From Rubrobacter calidifluminis (lineage in GTDB: Bacteria; Actinomycetota; Rubrobacteria; Rubrobacterales; Rubrobacteraceae): a stretch of 64,000 bases of DNA. The stretch lies in the NCBI RefSeq assembly GCF_028617075.1, contig NZ_JAQKGV010000004.1:62001-126000 (forward strand), in the 5' to 3' direction. This document shows positions 35,479 to 42,560 of the stretch, one piece after another (the stretch's first letter is position 1; each line of letters starts with the position of its first letter). Under the pieces are notes generated by a model that saw only the letters and a list, made by a program, of their open reading frames with translations, was not told the DNA's origin and did no database searches. The position numbers and the translations under genes were made by a program.

Positions 35479-36610
35479 GCGCGGCAACGGAGAGGGTTCT
35501 ATCTACCCCGTCAGGGACAGAAGCGGCAGGGTAAAAGGCTACCGCGGGGCCTACTTCGTGCACACGGCGGAGGGGCCCAAGAGGCGCTACGTCTCCGGTA
35601 AGACCCGCAAGGATGTTTCCGAAAAACTCGCCAAAGCCCTCAGCCAGCGTGCAGATGGTCTCCTCTTCGATGCTGGCGCCATGACGGTCGGGGAATATCT
35701 GGAGCGGTGGCTCGAGGACGTGGAAGGCACGGTGCGCCGGAGCACCTTCGAGAGGTACGGATATGCCGTACGGCCCCATATAAAGCCCGCGCTTGGCAAG
35801 ATGAAACTCAAAGATCTCACCCCGGCACACCTGCGCTGGTTCTACCGGGAGCGGCTGGACTCCGGACTCAGTGCCGCCACGGTGCACAAGCTGCACGTCG
35901 TCTTGCACAAGGCGCTCTCCCAGGCCGTCTCCGATGGTCTCATACCACGCAACGTGGCCTCCGGGATGAAGCCGCCCAAGATCCACCGGGAAGAGATCAG
36001 CCCTCTCACAGAAGAGGAGGCCCGCCGCCTTTTGGAAGCCGCCCGTGGAGACAGGCTGGAAGCCCTCTACGTGCTCGCCCTCTCCACCGGGATGCGCATG
36101 GGAGAACTCTTGGCCCTCGAGTGGGAGGATGTAGACCTGGAGCGCGGCCTGTTGCGTGTCCGGCGCACCCTCACCCAGGCGAACGGATCCTTCATCCTTG
36201 GGGAGACAAAGACAAAGAAGAGCCGGCGCACCATCCGGCTCACGTCCGGTGCCGCCTCAGCGCTCAGGGCCCACCTCTCCCGCCAGCTGGAGGAGATGGA
36301 GCGGATGGGGTCCCTCTACGAGCCCGGCGGGCTCGTCTTCGCCACGGAGACCGGCACCATCATCAACCCCTCCAACCTGCGTAACCGCTCCTTCAAGCCG
36401 CTACTGAAGCGGGCAGGGCTGCCGCCTATCCGCTTCCACGATCTCAGGCACACCTGCGCCACCCTGCTGCTCTCCAAAGACATAAACCCGAAGATAGTCT
36501 CGGAGATGCTCGGGCATTCCTCCATCAGCATCACCCTGGACATCTACTCCCACCTTCTGCCGGATATGCAGGAGAAAGCCGCAAAAGCCCTCGAGGAGAC
36601 GCTCGGCTGA
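35471..36610 (+). CDS. int: tyrosine recombinase / integrase
   Basis: A 379-residue phage-type integrase. The N-terminal arm-binding domain (GEGSIYPVRDRSGRVKGYRG) is followed by the SAM-like core-binding domain and the catalytic domain, with all catalytic residues visible: Arg in LSTGMRMGELLALEW, Lys in ETKTKKSRRTI, HDLRHTCATLLL (His, Arg), LGHSSISITLDIYSHL (His and the nucleophile Tyr). It should insert the element at tRNA-Val. The ATG at 35471 overlaps the HTH gene; the frame upstream to 35369 is shadow. The gene reads toward attR, about 570 bases away. Confidence 0.95.
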   Translation: MGKRGNGEGSIYPVRDRSGRVKGYRGAYFVHTAEGPKRRYVSGKTRKDVSEKLAKALSQRADGLLFDAGAMTVGEYLERWLEDVEGTVRRSTFERYGYAVRPHIKPALGKMKLKDLTPAHLRWFYRERLDSGLSAATVHKLHVVLHKALSQAVSDGLIPRNVASGMKPPKIHREEISPLTEEEARRLLEAARGDRLEALYVLALSTGMRMGELLALEWEDVDLERGLLRVRRTLTQANGSFILGETKTKKSRRTIRLTSGAASALRAHLSRQLEEMERMGSLYEPGGLVFATETGTIINPSNLRNRSFKPLLKRAGLPPIRFHDLRHTCATLLLSKDINPKIVSEMLGHSSISITLDIYSHLLPDMQEKAAKALEETLG

Positions 36611-36639
36611 CCATCTCCTTGCAGCTACGATGAATGATT

Positions 36640-36667
36640 GAGAAACCGTGAGAAACGACAGGGAAAC
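36640..36667 (+). promoter_or_regulatory. phased GRGAAAC repeats before the second hicB
   Basis: GAGAAAC (36640-36646), GAGAAAC (36650-36656) and GGGAAAC (36661-36667) are spaced 10 and 11 bases, i.e. on one face of the helix, directly before the start codon. The first hicB gene has a related leader (GGGAAC 34622, GAGAAAC 34631, CGGAAAC 34641). Neither gene has a normal ribosome site. Confidence 0.45.
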
Positions 36668-36671
36668 AAAG

Positions 36672-37076
36672 ATGCACGGGACGTTCACGGCCATATTCGA
36701 GCGTGGGGAGGACGGGTGGTGGGTCGCCACCTGCCCGGAGGTTCCCGGGGCCATCACCCAGGGGAAGACCATCGAGGAGGCCCGGGAGAACCTCAAGGAC
36801 GCGATAGAGCTCGTGCTGGAGGTCATGCGGGAGGATGCCGAGCGTGAACTTGAGGGCAAGGAAGGCGTGATCCGCGAGACCCTGGAAGTTCGAAGCGCCG
36901 CGCGCTCATCGAGCACCTCTCCGAGCACGGCTGCATCTTGGGAAGAGAAGGAACGGAAGGCACTCCATCTACCAGAACCCCGCACCGGCAAGCGTACCAG
37001 CGTCCCGCGCCATACGGAGATAGACAACCTCACGGCACGCAAGATCTGTGAGCAGCTGGGGATCCCGGCCCCCTGA
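36672..37076 (+). CDS. HicB-like antitoxin, second locus, reading into hicA remnant
   Basis: Residues 1-68 are a normal HicB: MHGTFTAIFERGEDGWWVA, then TCPEVPGAITQGKTIEEARE and NLKDAIELVLEVMREDAER. The natural end should be near LEV; here no stop occurs and the frame continues for about 60 residues through the downstream hicA remnant, ending in the correct frame of the HicA C-terminus (TSVPRHTEIDNLTARKICEQ). So the protein is a chance fusion of HicB with a frame-shifted linker and the last third of HicA. The antitoxin part may still fold. An upstream in-frame ATG is at 36648. Confidence 0.75.
   Translation: MHGTFTAIFERGEDGWWVATCPEVPGAITQGKTIEEARENLKDAIELVLEVMREDAERELEGKEGVIRETLEVRSAARSSSTSPSTAASWEEKERKALHLPEPRTGKRTSVPRHTEIDNLTARKICEQLGIPAP
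36890..37076 (+). pseudogene. hicA toxin remnant with two frameshifts
   Basis: Three frames read in succession give one HicA protein: from 36890 SKRRALIEHLSEHGCILGRE; from 36961, shifted by one, HSIYQNP; from 36981, shifted again, RTGKRTSVPRHTEIDNL and TARKICEQLGIPAP to the TGA at 37074. Each change fits loss of a single base, near 36959 and near 36980. No start codon is left in the first frame. The active-site histidine (HSIY) is out of frame, so no toxin can be made. Confidence 0.8.
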
Positions 37077-37089
37077 GATCATTCTCCGC

Positions 37090-37110
37090 GTTGCTGCACG
37101 GTTGCTGCAC
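37090..37110. repeat. right copy of tandem GTTGCTGCAC repeat
   Basis: Identical over 21 bases and in the same orientation to 29630-29650, about 70 bases inside attR. The 11 bases before it (ATTCTCCGCG region) also resemble those before the left copy. With CCTGCAAA at 37159-37166 it makes up the right arm of the element. Confidence 0.7.
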
Positions 37111-37141
37111 AGAGGCCCCGGCTCGAACCGGGGCCTCTGTG
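37108..37141. terminator. strong hairpin at the right end of the element
   Basis: CACAGAGGCCCCGG (37108-37121) pairs perfectly with 37128-37141 around a 6-base loop. There is no T-run, so it is only a possible terminator for transcripts coming from int/hicB; it may also block read-through from or into the tRNA gene. Confidence 0.5.
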
Positions 37142-37179
37142 CCGTTCGCTGAATTTTTCCTGCAAATCAGCGCCTTTAC

Positions 37180-37225
37180 AGAGTGGGCGATGCTGGGGTC
37201 GAACCAGCGACCTCTGCCGTGTGAA
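37180..37225. repeat. attR: 46-bp direct repeat within tRNA-Val
   Basis: Same 46 bases as 29478-29523. Here they continue into the complete tRNA-Val gene, so integration leaves the host tRNA intact. The distance between the two copies is 7702 bases, the expected size of the excised circle. Confidence 0.92.
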
Positions 37226-37255
37226 GGCAGCGCTCTCCCGCTGAGCTAATCGCCC
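37184..37255 (-). tRNA. tRNA-Val (anticodon CAC)
   Basis: A 72-base cloverleaf on the minus strand: acceptor GGGCGAT/ATCGCCC, D-stem GCTC/GAGC, anticodon stem CTGCC/GGCAG with loop TTCACAC giving CAC, T-stem GCTGG/CCAGC with TTCGACC, discriminator A, no encoded CCA. It reads GUG codons. It is the integration site of the element; the last 42 bases are duplicated at attL. Confidence 0.95.
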
Positions 37256-37268
37256 CTGGGACCGTGAA

Positions 37269-37297
37269 AATATACCATCCGAAGGTGCGTTTGTTAA
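37269..37297 (-). promoter_or_regulatory. promoter of tRNA-Val
   Basis: On the minus strand TTAACA (37297-37292) and TATATT (37274-37269) are separated by exactly 17 bases, close to the sigma-70 consensus. The -10 element ends 13 bases before the tRNA 5' end. Confidence 0.75.
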
Positions 37298-37392
37298 GCT
37301 CGCGCAGAGCTCCGTGTGTCGGATACGGGGTACGGTGCGGAGATATAATGCCCCGGATCCCTTGAATCTGCGGCGGGAAGGAGCGTGAAACG

Positions 37393-37788
37393 ATGGAGAG
37401 AGGAGAGGGCGCGGAATCCGGGAGCCTGGAGCAGGTCGTAGAGGGGCTGCGCTCGCTCTCCGGGGAGGTGGAGTCGTGCGCCGTGCTCTCACCGGGAGGT
37501 GAGCTTCTCTACTCTTCCCACCTGGAGGGGGTGGAGCGTGAGAGAGTCGGTGCGGTGCTGCGGGCGCTCTCAGAGGCCGTGCGGGACGCGGCGCGGCGCA
37601 ACGGCAAAGAGCGGGCCGAGCGGGTCAGGATCAGGACGGAGCTGGGGTGTCTGCTCATAGTGTCGCTCGAGAACGGCGGTGCCCTGTTCGCGACCACCTC
37701 TCCTCAGGCCCGTACCGGTCTCGTGCTCTACGACATGCGCAGCATCAGGGGGGAGTTGGTGAAGGCGATGAGAGGAGGCCGGGGTTGA
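37393..37788 (+). CDS. roadblock/LC7-domain protein
   Basis: A 131-residue protein with the roadblock/longin-like fold: LRSLSGEVESCAVLSPGGELLYSSHLEG, a central helix, then LGCLLIVSLENGGALFATTSPQARTGLVLYDM. Bacterial roadblock proteins often act as GTPase partners or scaffolds; no MglA-type GTPase is nearby. GAAGGAG precedes the ATG, and a TATAAT is at 37344-37349. It overlaps the next gene (TTGA), so the two are coupled. Confidence 0.82.
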   Translation: MERGEGAESGSLEQVVEGLRSLSGEVESCAVLSPGGELLYSSHLEGVERERVGAVLRALSEAVRDAARRNGKERAERVRIRTELGCLLIVSLENGGALFATTSPQARTGLVLYDMRSIRGELVKAMRGGRG

Positions 37789-38009
37789 GCGGTCGGAGGG
37801 AACTGAGGTTGCTGCTCGCCGGCGCGCTGGCCGGCGGCGCCCTGGTCGGGCTGGCGGCGATCGGGAGGTTTCGATCGAAGGGCGAGGTCGCCGGGGAGGA
37901 GGTCGAGATCACCTTCGAGGACGGCACGACGTATCTCCCGGACCCAGGTTCCCCGGAGAGCCGGGAGCTGGCCGGCATGGCCGACAGGGTGCTGGAGGTC
38001 GGGGTCTGA
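37785..38009 (+). CDS. small membrane-anchored protein
   Basis: A 74-residue protein from a TTG start, with AGGAGG 6 bases upstream and the start overlapping the roadblock stop. An N-terminal basic end (SGRRELR) and one helix (LLLAGALAGGALVGLAAIG) are followed by a short acidic outside or inside tail (EVEITFEDGTTYLPDPGSPE). No family is recognised. Coupling to the roadblock gene suggests a joint role. Confidence 0.7.
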   Translation: MSGRRELRLLLAGALAGGALVGLAAIGRFRSKGEVAGEEVEITFEDGTTYLPDPGSPESRELAGMADRVLEVGV

Positions 38010-38026
38010 CGAGCCGACCGGCGGAG

Positions 38027-38055
38027 CTTACAGGCGCCCGCTACAGGTGTACAAT
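38027..38055 (+). promoter_or_regulatory. promoter of the receiver protein gene
   Basis: CTTACA (38027-38032) and TACAAT (38050-38055) with 17-base spacing, 11 bases before the ATG at 38066. The very short leader leaves no room for a strong ribosome site, so translation may be nearly leaderless. Confidence 0.5.
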
Positions 38056-38065
38056 CTCGGACATT

Positions 38066-38446
38066 ATGGCTACCATAGTGCTCGCTGACGACGATCCCGA
38101 GGTGCTCGAGATGGGGGCCGAGGCCCTCGAGGATGCCGGGTTCAAGGTCATCAAGGCCCCCGACGGACAGAGAGCCCTGCAGGAGGCTCTGGGCCGCAGG
38201 GTCGACCTCGTCGTGATGGACGTCTCCATGCCGCAGGTCGGCGGATTGGAAGCCTGCCACTGCCTCAAGGCCATGCCGAAGACCGCGAGGATACCTGTCA
38301 TCCTCACAGCCGCGAAGAAGGACCCCGCGGCGAAGGCCATCTCCGAGAGAACGCACGGGTCGGTGCGCATCCTGCGCAAGCCGTTCTCGGCGGATCAACT
38401 CGTCGAGACCGTGCGCGGGCTGGTCCGCCCGAAGCTGTTGCTCTGA
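38066..38446 (+). CDS. stand-alone response regulator receiver (CheY-like)
   Basis: A 126-residue receiver domain without output domain. The acidic pocket D8-D10, phospho-acceptor D52 (LVVMDVSMP), T81 (VILTAAKK) and K105 (LRKPF) are in place. It should be phosphorylated by an unidentified histidine kinase and pass the signal by protein contact. A short basic extension (RPKLLL) ends the protein. The nearby roadblock gene is in the same direction but has its own promoter region between. Confidence 0.92.
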   Translation: MATIVLADDDPEVLEMGAEALEDAGFKVIKAPDGQRALQEALGRRVDLVVMDVSMPQVGGLEACHCLKAMPKTARIPVILTAAKKDPAAKAISERTHGSVRILRKPFSADQLVETVRGLVRPKLLL

Positions 38447-38462
38447 GCATCCCACCCCTGCC

Positions 38463-39110
38463 GTGGAGTTCGGACGGGAACTCTCGCTGGACGAACTTCC
38501 CTACCCGCCGCTCTTCAGGCTCGTCGGGCGGCACGGGGAGGAGGTGTTCGCCGAGACGGAGGTCGGCGGCAGGCCGGCCAGGGTGGGGGCGCTCTTCTCC
38601 GGGAGAGATCTCGCGGGGGACTTCGCAGCCTGTGCGCGGGGCAGCGAGCTCGATGCCTTCGCCGGGCTCTGGCCGGAGCCTCTCGAAGGGTGGGGGGAGG
38701 TGGAGGAGTATGCCTCGGCCGGGGAGGACTATCTGATGGTCGTCACGGAGGAGGGGGCCGGCATCTTCTTCGCCGAAGACGTTCTGCACCTCGTGGCGGA
38801 GAGGAGGGTCGAGCTGCCTTTCCCGCTGTACGTGCTCACCGATGAGGAGGGTGTATCCCCACTCGTCTCGGTACAGAGCGGAGGGCGGGAGGTGCTCGTG
38901 GCAGCCCTCTTCAGCTCTCCCGAGAAGGCGCTCGGGTTCCGGGAGCGGGCACCCCGGCTCGATCTGCCGGAGTACGTGGGGAAGATCCAAAACCCCGAAG
39001 GACTCTCCCGGCATGCCATGATAGCCCGCCGGGCGGGGGCCGACTACGCGGTGGTGGACCCCGAGGGCGGCTCTTCGGAAGCCATACCCATCGAGGAGCT
39101 GATCACCTGA
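38463..39110 (+). CDS. hypothetical protein
   Basis: A 215-residue soluble acidic protein, not recognised. It seems to be built of two similar alpha/beta halves: PLFRLVGRHGEEVFAETEVG followed by GALFSGRDLAGDFA in the first, and PLYVLTDEEGVSPLVSVQSG followed by AALFSSPEKALGF in the second, so an internal duplication is likely. It starts at GTG 16 bases after the receiver gene and may be in the same transcript. Confidence 0.65.
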   Translation: MEFGRELSLDELPYPPLFRLVGRHGEEVFAETEVGGRPARVGALFSGRDLAGDFAACARGSELDAFAGLWPEPLEGWGEVEEYASAGEDYLMVVTEEGAGIFFAEDVLHLVAERRVELPFPLYVLTDEEGVSPLVSVQSGGREVLVAALFSSPEKALGFRERAPRLDLPEYVGKIQNPEGLSRHAMIARRAGADYAVVDPEGGSSEAIPIEELIT

Positions 39111-39180
39111 CGCGGACGAGGGTGTTGTACCCTGTGTGGGGACAGGACAGGTCGTCTTCGATCCGCCGGAGGAGGCACGC

Positions 39181-39429
39181 TTGGAAAACAGACGCTTCAG
39201 CGAGAGGGCATCGCAGGGACCGCGCGAGGACGTTCCGGACCTCTCCCGCGCGCTGGCCCGCCACAGCTTCGTGACCATCTCGGCCAAGCTCGGCAATGAT
39301 GTCGCGGGGTTCATCTGCGACCGGGACGCCTCCGGGATACTCATCGACGTCCGGGACCCGAGTGGTGACCCGATCGGGTACCAGTTTTTGCCCTGGGGCA
39401 GCATCGAGCGGGTGACCATCGAACCGTGA
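39181..39429 (+). CDS. small hypothetical protein
   Basis: An 82-residue protein. The TTG at 39181 follows GGAGGAGG with 5-base spacing and is preferred to the GTG at 39136. The C-terminal half (SFVTISAKLGNDVAGFICDR, then GYQFLPWGSIERVTIEP) looks like an Sm/SH3-like beta-barrel of the kind seen in small host-factor-like proteins, but I cannot name a family. Its stop overlaps the GNAT start (GTGA). Confidence 0.6.
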   Translation: MENRRFSERASQGPREDVPDLSRALARHSFVTISAKLGNDVAGFICDRDASGILIDVRDPSGDPIGYQFLPWGSIERVTIEP

Positions 39430-39974
39430 CCCTGCTGCCTCCGGTGCTCGAGACGGGGCGTCTGATCCTGCGTCCGATGACCCTCGAAGACGCACGGGAC
39501 GTCTTCCTCTACGCCTCGGACCCTGAGGTGACCCGCCACGTCATGTGGGAGACGCACCGCTCGCCCGAGGACTCCAGACGGTTCCTGCAGCAGGTGGTGG
39601 AGGGGTACGCGAGGGGAGAGCTTCTGTGGGGCGTGGTCCTCCGCGAGGAACACAGGCTCATCGGCTCCTGCGGCTACGATGGCTCCTGGGTGCGGGAGCA
39701 CCGCCGGGCCGAGATCGGGTATGTCCTCTCCCGGGATTGCTGGGGGAAAGGGTACATGACCGAGGCGGTGCTCGAGATGATCCGCTACGGCTTCGAGAAC
39801 ATGGGCCTCAACCGCGTCATCGCCCGGTGCTTCGCCGAGAATAGGGCTTCAGAACGCGTGATGCAGAAGGCCGGGATGACCTTCGAAGGCACCCAGCGGG
39901 AGCACGTCTTCGTGAAGGGAGCGTACCGGGACCTGAAGCTCTACTCGATGTTGCGCCGGGAGTTTTCGTTTTAG
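39426..39974 (+). CDS. GNAT acetyltransferase, RimJ/RimL type
   Basis: A 182-residue N-acetyltransferase. The start LETGRLILRPMTLEDARDVF and the acetyl-CoA loop RAEIGYVLSRDCWGKGYMTEA with NRVIARCFAENRASERVMQKAG are the pattern of the ribosomal-protein-alanine acetyltransferase group. It acetylates an amino group of a protein or small molecule; the target is unknown. The GTG start overlaps the upstream stop by 4 bases. Confidence 0.88.
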   Translation: MTLLPPVLETGRLILRPMTLEDARDVFLYASDPEVTRHVMWETHRSPEDSRRFLQQVVEGYARGELLWGVVLREEHRLIGSCGYDGSWVREHRRAEIGYVLSRDCWGKGYMTEAVLEMIRYGFENMGLNRVIARCFAENRASERVMQKAGMTFEGTQREHVFVKGAYRDLKLYSMLRREFSF

Positions 39975-39981
39975 CCGGAGC

Positions 39982-41133
39982 TCATAAGGACCTCGCCCGG
40001 GCGTGCTCCTCGAGGACCGAGAAGAGGAGCGAGACGTCCTCCCCGGTGTTGTAGAGATGCGGGGAGATGCGCAGGGAGTCTCCCCGCACGCTGACGTGCA
40101 CCCCGCGTGAGGCGAGCTGCGTCGGGAGGTCCTCCGGGATGGGCGGCTCGAGCCTTATCCCGAGCATGTGCGGGGCGCGAAGGGCCGAGGGTGTGGGTTC
40201 CATGCCGCGCTCGACGGCCTCTTCCTCGATGAGGGCCGTAATGGAGGCCAGCGTCTCCGCGATGTTTCCGACCCCCCAGGAGAGGATCTGGCGCAGCGCC
40301 TCCGCGGCCATCGGCAGCAGGACGAAGTTGCTCCTCTCACCCGCGTCGTAGCGCCGGGCGCCGGGCTGGAAGTCGTCCCGGTAGTCGACCAGGTGCGAGA
40401 AACGCTCGCTGCCCGCGCGGTTGATCCAGTTGTGCTCTATCGGGGTGCCGGAGCGATACTCCTCGGAGACCCACAGAAAGCCCACGCCGTAGGGGCCGAG
40501 CAGCCACTTGTACGAGGCGGTGGCTAGGAAGGCCGGACGCACCTCCTTCACGTCGAAGGGCATGGCTCCCAGGGACTGGATGCCGTCCACCACCAGGGCC
40601 GCCCCGACGGAGCGTGCTTCTCCCCCGACCTTCACGAGGTCCAGCAGGGTGCCGTCGGTCCAGTGGCAGTTGGTCGCCACGACCACGGCCGTGCTCTCGT
40701 CGATCTCTTCCAGGACGGCCGGCGTCCAGACCCCGTCCGGGGGACGGCGCACGACCGACAGGCGGGCACCTTTTCGCCGGGCGAGCTCCCTCCAGCAGTA
40801 GTAGCTCGAAGGGAATTCCTCCTCTAGCACCACGATCTTCTGCCCACTTTCGACCGGGACGTTCGCCGCCGCGACGGCCATCCCGTAGCTCACGGAGGGG
40901 ACGATCGCTACTCCATCCGGGTCTCCGCCTATGAGGCGGGCGAATAGCGAGCGTACCTCCTCGCAGCCGGTGAAGTAGTCCTGTGGGGTTATCTGCCAGG
41001 GGTGGGAGGTGCGCTCCAGCGCTTCCTCCGCGGCCCTGCGGGCGGCGCGTAGAGTCGGGGACATGTACGCGCAGTTCAGGTAGGCCACCCCCTCCGGGAT
41101 GTCGAAGAGGTCTCTCTGCGGGCTCAACCTCAT
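39982..41133 (-). CDS. class V aminotransferase (PLP-dependent)
   Basis: A 383-residue PLP enzyme of the class V (IscS/isopenicillin epimerase-like) fold. GVAYLNCAYMSPTLRAARRA begins the fold, ALVVDGIQSLGAMPFD carries the PLP-binding aspartate and ATASYKWLLGPYGVGF the Schiff-base lysine. The ATG at 41133 follows GGAGGAG; the long frame upstream is shadow of the desaturase gene. It lies 20 bases behind the carotenoid desaturase gene on the same strand. The reaction (aminotransferase, desulfurase or kynureninase-like) cannot be told. Confidence 0.85.
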   Translation of the reverse strand: MRLSPQRDLFDIPEGVAYLNCAYMSPTLRAARRAAEEALERTSHPWQITPQDYFTGCEEVRSLFARLIGGDPDGVAIVPSVSYGMAVAAANVPVESGQKIVVLEEEFPSSYYCWRELARRKGARLSVVRRPPDGVWTPAVLEEIDESTAVVVATNCHWTDGTLLDLVKVGGEARSVGAALVVDGIQSLGAMPFDVKEVRPAFLATASYKWLLGPYGVGFLWVSEEYRSGTPIEHNWINRAGSERFSHLVDYRDDFQPGARRYDAGERSNFVLLPMAAEALRQILSWGVGNIAETLASITALIEEEAVERGMEPTPSALRAPHMLGIRLEPPIPEDLPTQLASRGVHVSVRGDSLRISPHLYNTGEDVSLLFSVLEEHARARSL

Positions 41134-41153
41134 CCGCTCTCCTCCTTCTCTCC

Positions 41154-42560
41154 CTAGCCGAGTGTCCGGAGCATGCGCCCTGCTGAGATCATAACGCCGC
41201 CCAGTACGGCGGGGATGCCGCCGCCCGGATGCACGGAGGCGCCGACCCGCCACAGCCAGCCTGCCCGGCGGTCTCTGTAGGGCGGGGTGTGGAGGGGGCC
41301 GGACCGCCAGACCGGCCTCACCCCTCCGTAGAGCGCCCCGCCGGGGCTGCCCCACCGTTCGAAGTAGCGCGGGTCGAGGATCTCGTGCTCCGAGAAGAGA
41401 TCGGAGAGGGTGGACTCGAGCCGCAGGAGATCCGAGATCCTCCGCATCTCCCGCGCGACGAACGGGTGGTTGATCGTGTAGGACCCGCCGTCGGGTGAAG
41501 CGGTGAGCAGGAGCGCGAGGACCGCCCTGTCGTTCGGGTACGGTTCTCCCGGTGGATGGTGGTTGAGGAAGGCCATCGTCTCCCGCGGTTCTGTTCTGGT
41601 CTTCAGGCTGCGGTATAGCTCCGGGGGGTCGGAGGGGAGGATCACCGAATGGGTGGCGACCTTCTGAGATATCTCCCTGTCGAGCGCGGCGTAGATGGCC
41701 ACGCCGGAGCAGGAGAGTTTCGCCGGGGGACGCACCTCTCGCCCGAGGAGCGTCTCGAGCCTGGAGGCGTCGAGGGCACCGACCACGGCATCCGCCCGGT
41801 AGGTTCTGAGGCTGCTCCTCACCGCACCGGATGCTATCTCCGTTGCCGGCTCCCCGGTGCGGATCTCTACTCCAGCTCGCCGGGCGAGCCGGGCCAGCGC
41901 GCGCACCACCTCGTAGACCCCGCCGCGCGGAACCCGCACGCCTTCGCGCGCCATGACCGCCGGCATGCTCGCGTAGAGGGCGGGGGTGCGGTCCGGTGGC
42001 ACCCCGGCATTGAGGGTGTGTATCTCCAGTATCCTGCGCAACCCTTCTGGCAGCCAGTTCAGCGAGGCGAGGTAGCCGCTGGTCGTGAGGTGAGCCCCGT
42101 AGAGACGGGCCAGGCGTGCCAGGGAGGGCAGGATGCGCCCGTCGAGGGGGTCGGTGTAGAGCAGGTGCTCGATGTCGGGGCCGAGGGCGCCGTGGAGGGC
42201 TTCGAACCTCTCCCACGCTTCGTGCCAGGGGTGATCATCCGGTACGGGGAGCGGGCAGACCTCATCCCGGAAGTAGTAGCGACCTGCCTCGGGCAGACGG
42301 ATCATCTCCAGCGCGGCGATCTCTTCGCCCTCACCTTCCGAGCCCCGGTTCCAGCGCCTGAGGTACTCCCGCCACACGCCGGGGAAGGTGAACAGCGAGG
42401 GGCCGGTGTCCACCCGCTGCCCCCCGACCGAGATACGACGGCTCTTGCCGCCGAGATGCTGCGAGGCCTCCAGCAGCGTGACCCGGTGGCCGGCGCGGGC
42501 CACGAGCGCGGCCGCGGCGAGACCGCCTATCCCGCCTCCCACGACCACCACCCGGCTCAT
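41154..42560 (-). CDS. carotenoid desaturase-like FAD oxidoreductase (CrtI/CrtD family)
   Basis: A 468-residue flavoprotein. The N-terminal dinucleotide site VVVVGGGIGGLAAAALVARAG and LLEASQHLGGKSRR, the mid-protein VDTGPSLFTFPGV and the C-terminal ASVHPGGGIPAVLGGVMISAG are typical of phytoene desaturase relatives. Because its ATG overlaps the stop of a UbiA-type prenyltransferase gene and a CruF-type gene is close by, the best reading is the 3,4-desaturase (CrtD) of a bacterioruberin-type pathway. A general CrtI or other methoxyneurosporene-type desaturase remains possible. Confidence 0.85.
   Translation of the reverse strand: MSRVVVVGGGIGGLAAAALVARAGHRVTLLEASQHLGGKSRRISVGGQRVDTGPSLFTFPGVWREYLRRWNRGSEGEGEEIAALEMIRLPEAGRYYFRDEVCPLPVPDDHPWHEAWERFEALHGALGPDIEHLLYTDPLDGRILPSLARLARLYGAHLTTSGYLASLNWLPEGLRRILEIHTLNAGVPPDRTPALYASMPAVMAREGVRVPRGGVYEVVRALARLARRAGVEIRTGEPATEIASGAVRSSLRTYRADAVVGALDASRLETLLGREVRPPAKLSCSGVAIYAALDREISQKVATHSVILPSDPPELYRSLKTRTEPRETMAFLNHHPPGEPYPNDRAVLALLLTASPDGGSYTINHPFVAREMRRISDLLRLESTLSDLFSEHEILDPRYFERWGSPGGALYGGVRPVWRSGPLHTPPYRDRRAGWLWRVGASVHPGGGIPAVLGGVMISAGRMLRTLG

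Larger units (their letters stand above)
29478..37225. mobile_element. 7.7-kb integrative element in tRNA-Val(CAC)
   Basis: A segment flanked by identical 46-bp direct repeats, the right one lying in an intact tRNA-Val gene and the left one being only its 3' portion. This is the classic product of tyrosine-recombinase insertion into a tRNA gene. Inside, next to the right end, is an integrase preceded by a small HTH protein. The other cargo is a primase-polymerase/AAA replication gene with iterons, an unknown protein on the opposite strand, small conserved proteins and two hicB-type genes with ruined hicA partners. There are no capsid, terminase large-subunit or conjugation genes, so it looks like an integrated plasmid or a satellite-type element that relies on others for transfer. 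Confidence 0.9.

Noticed and set aside
41134-42216. N-terminal extension of the class V aminotransferase frame
   Set aside because: It is composed of Arg/Pro-rich shadow sequence under the desaturase gene, while an ATG with GGAGGAG is at 41133.
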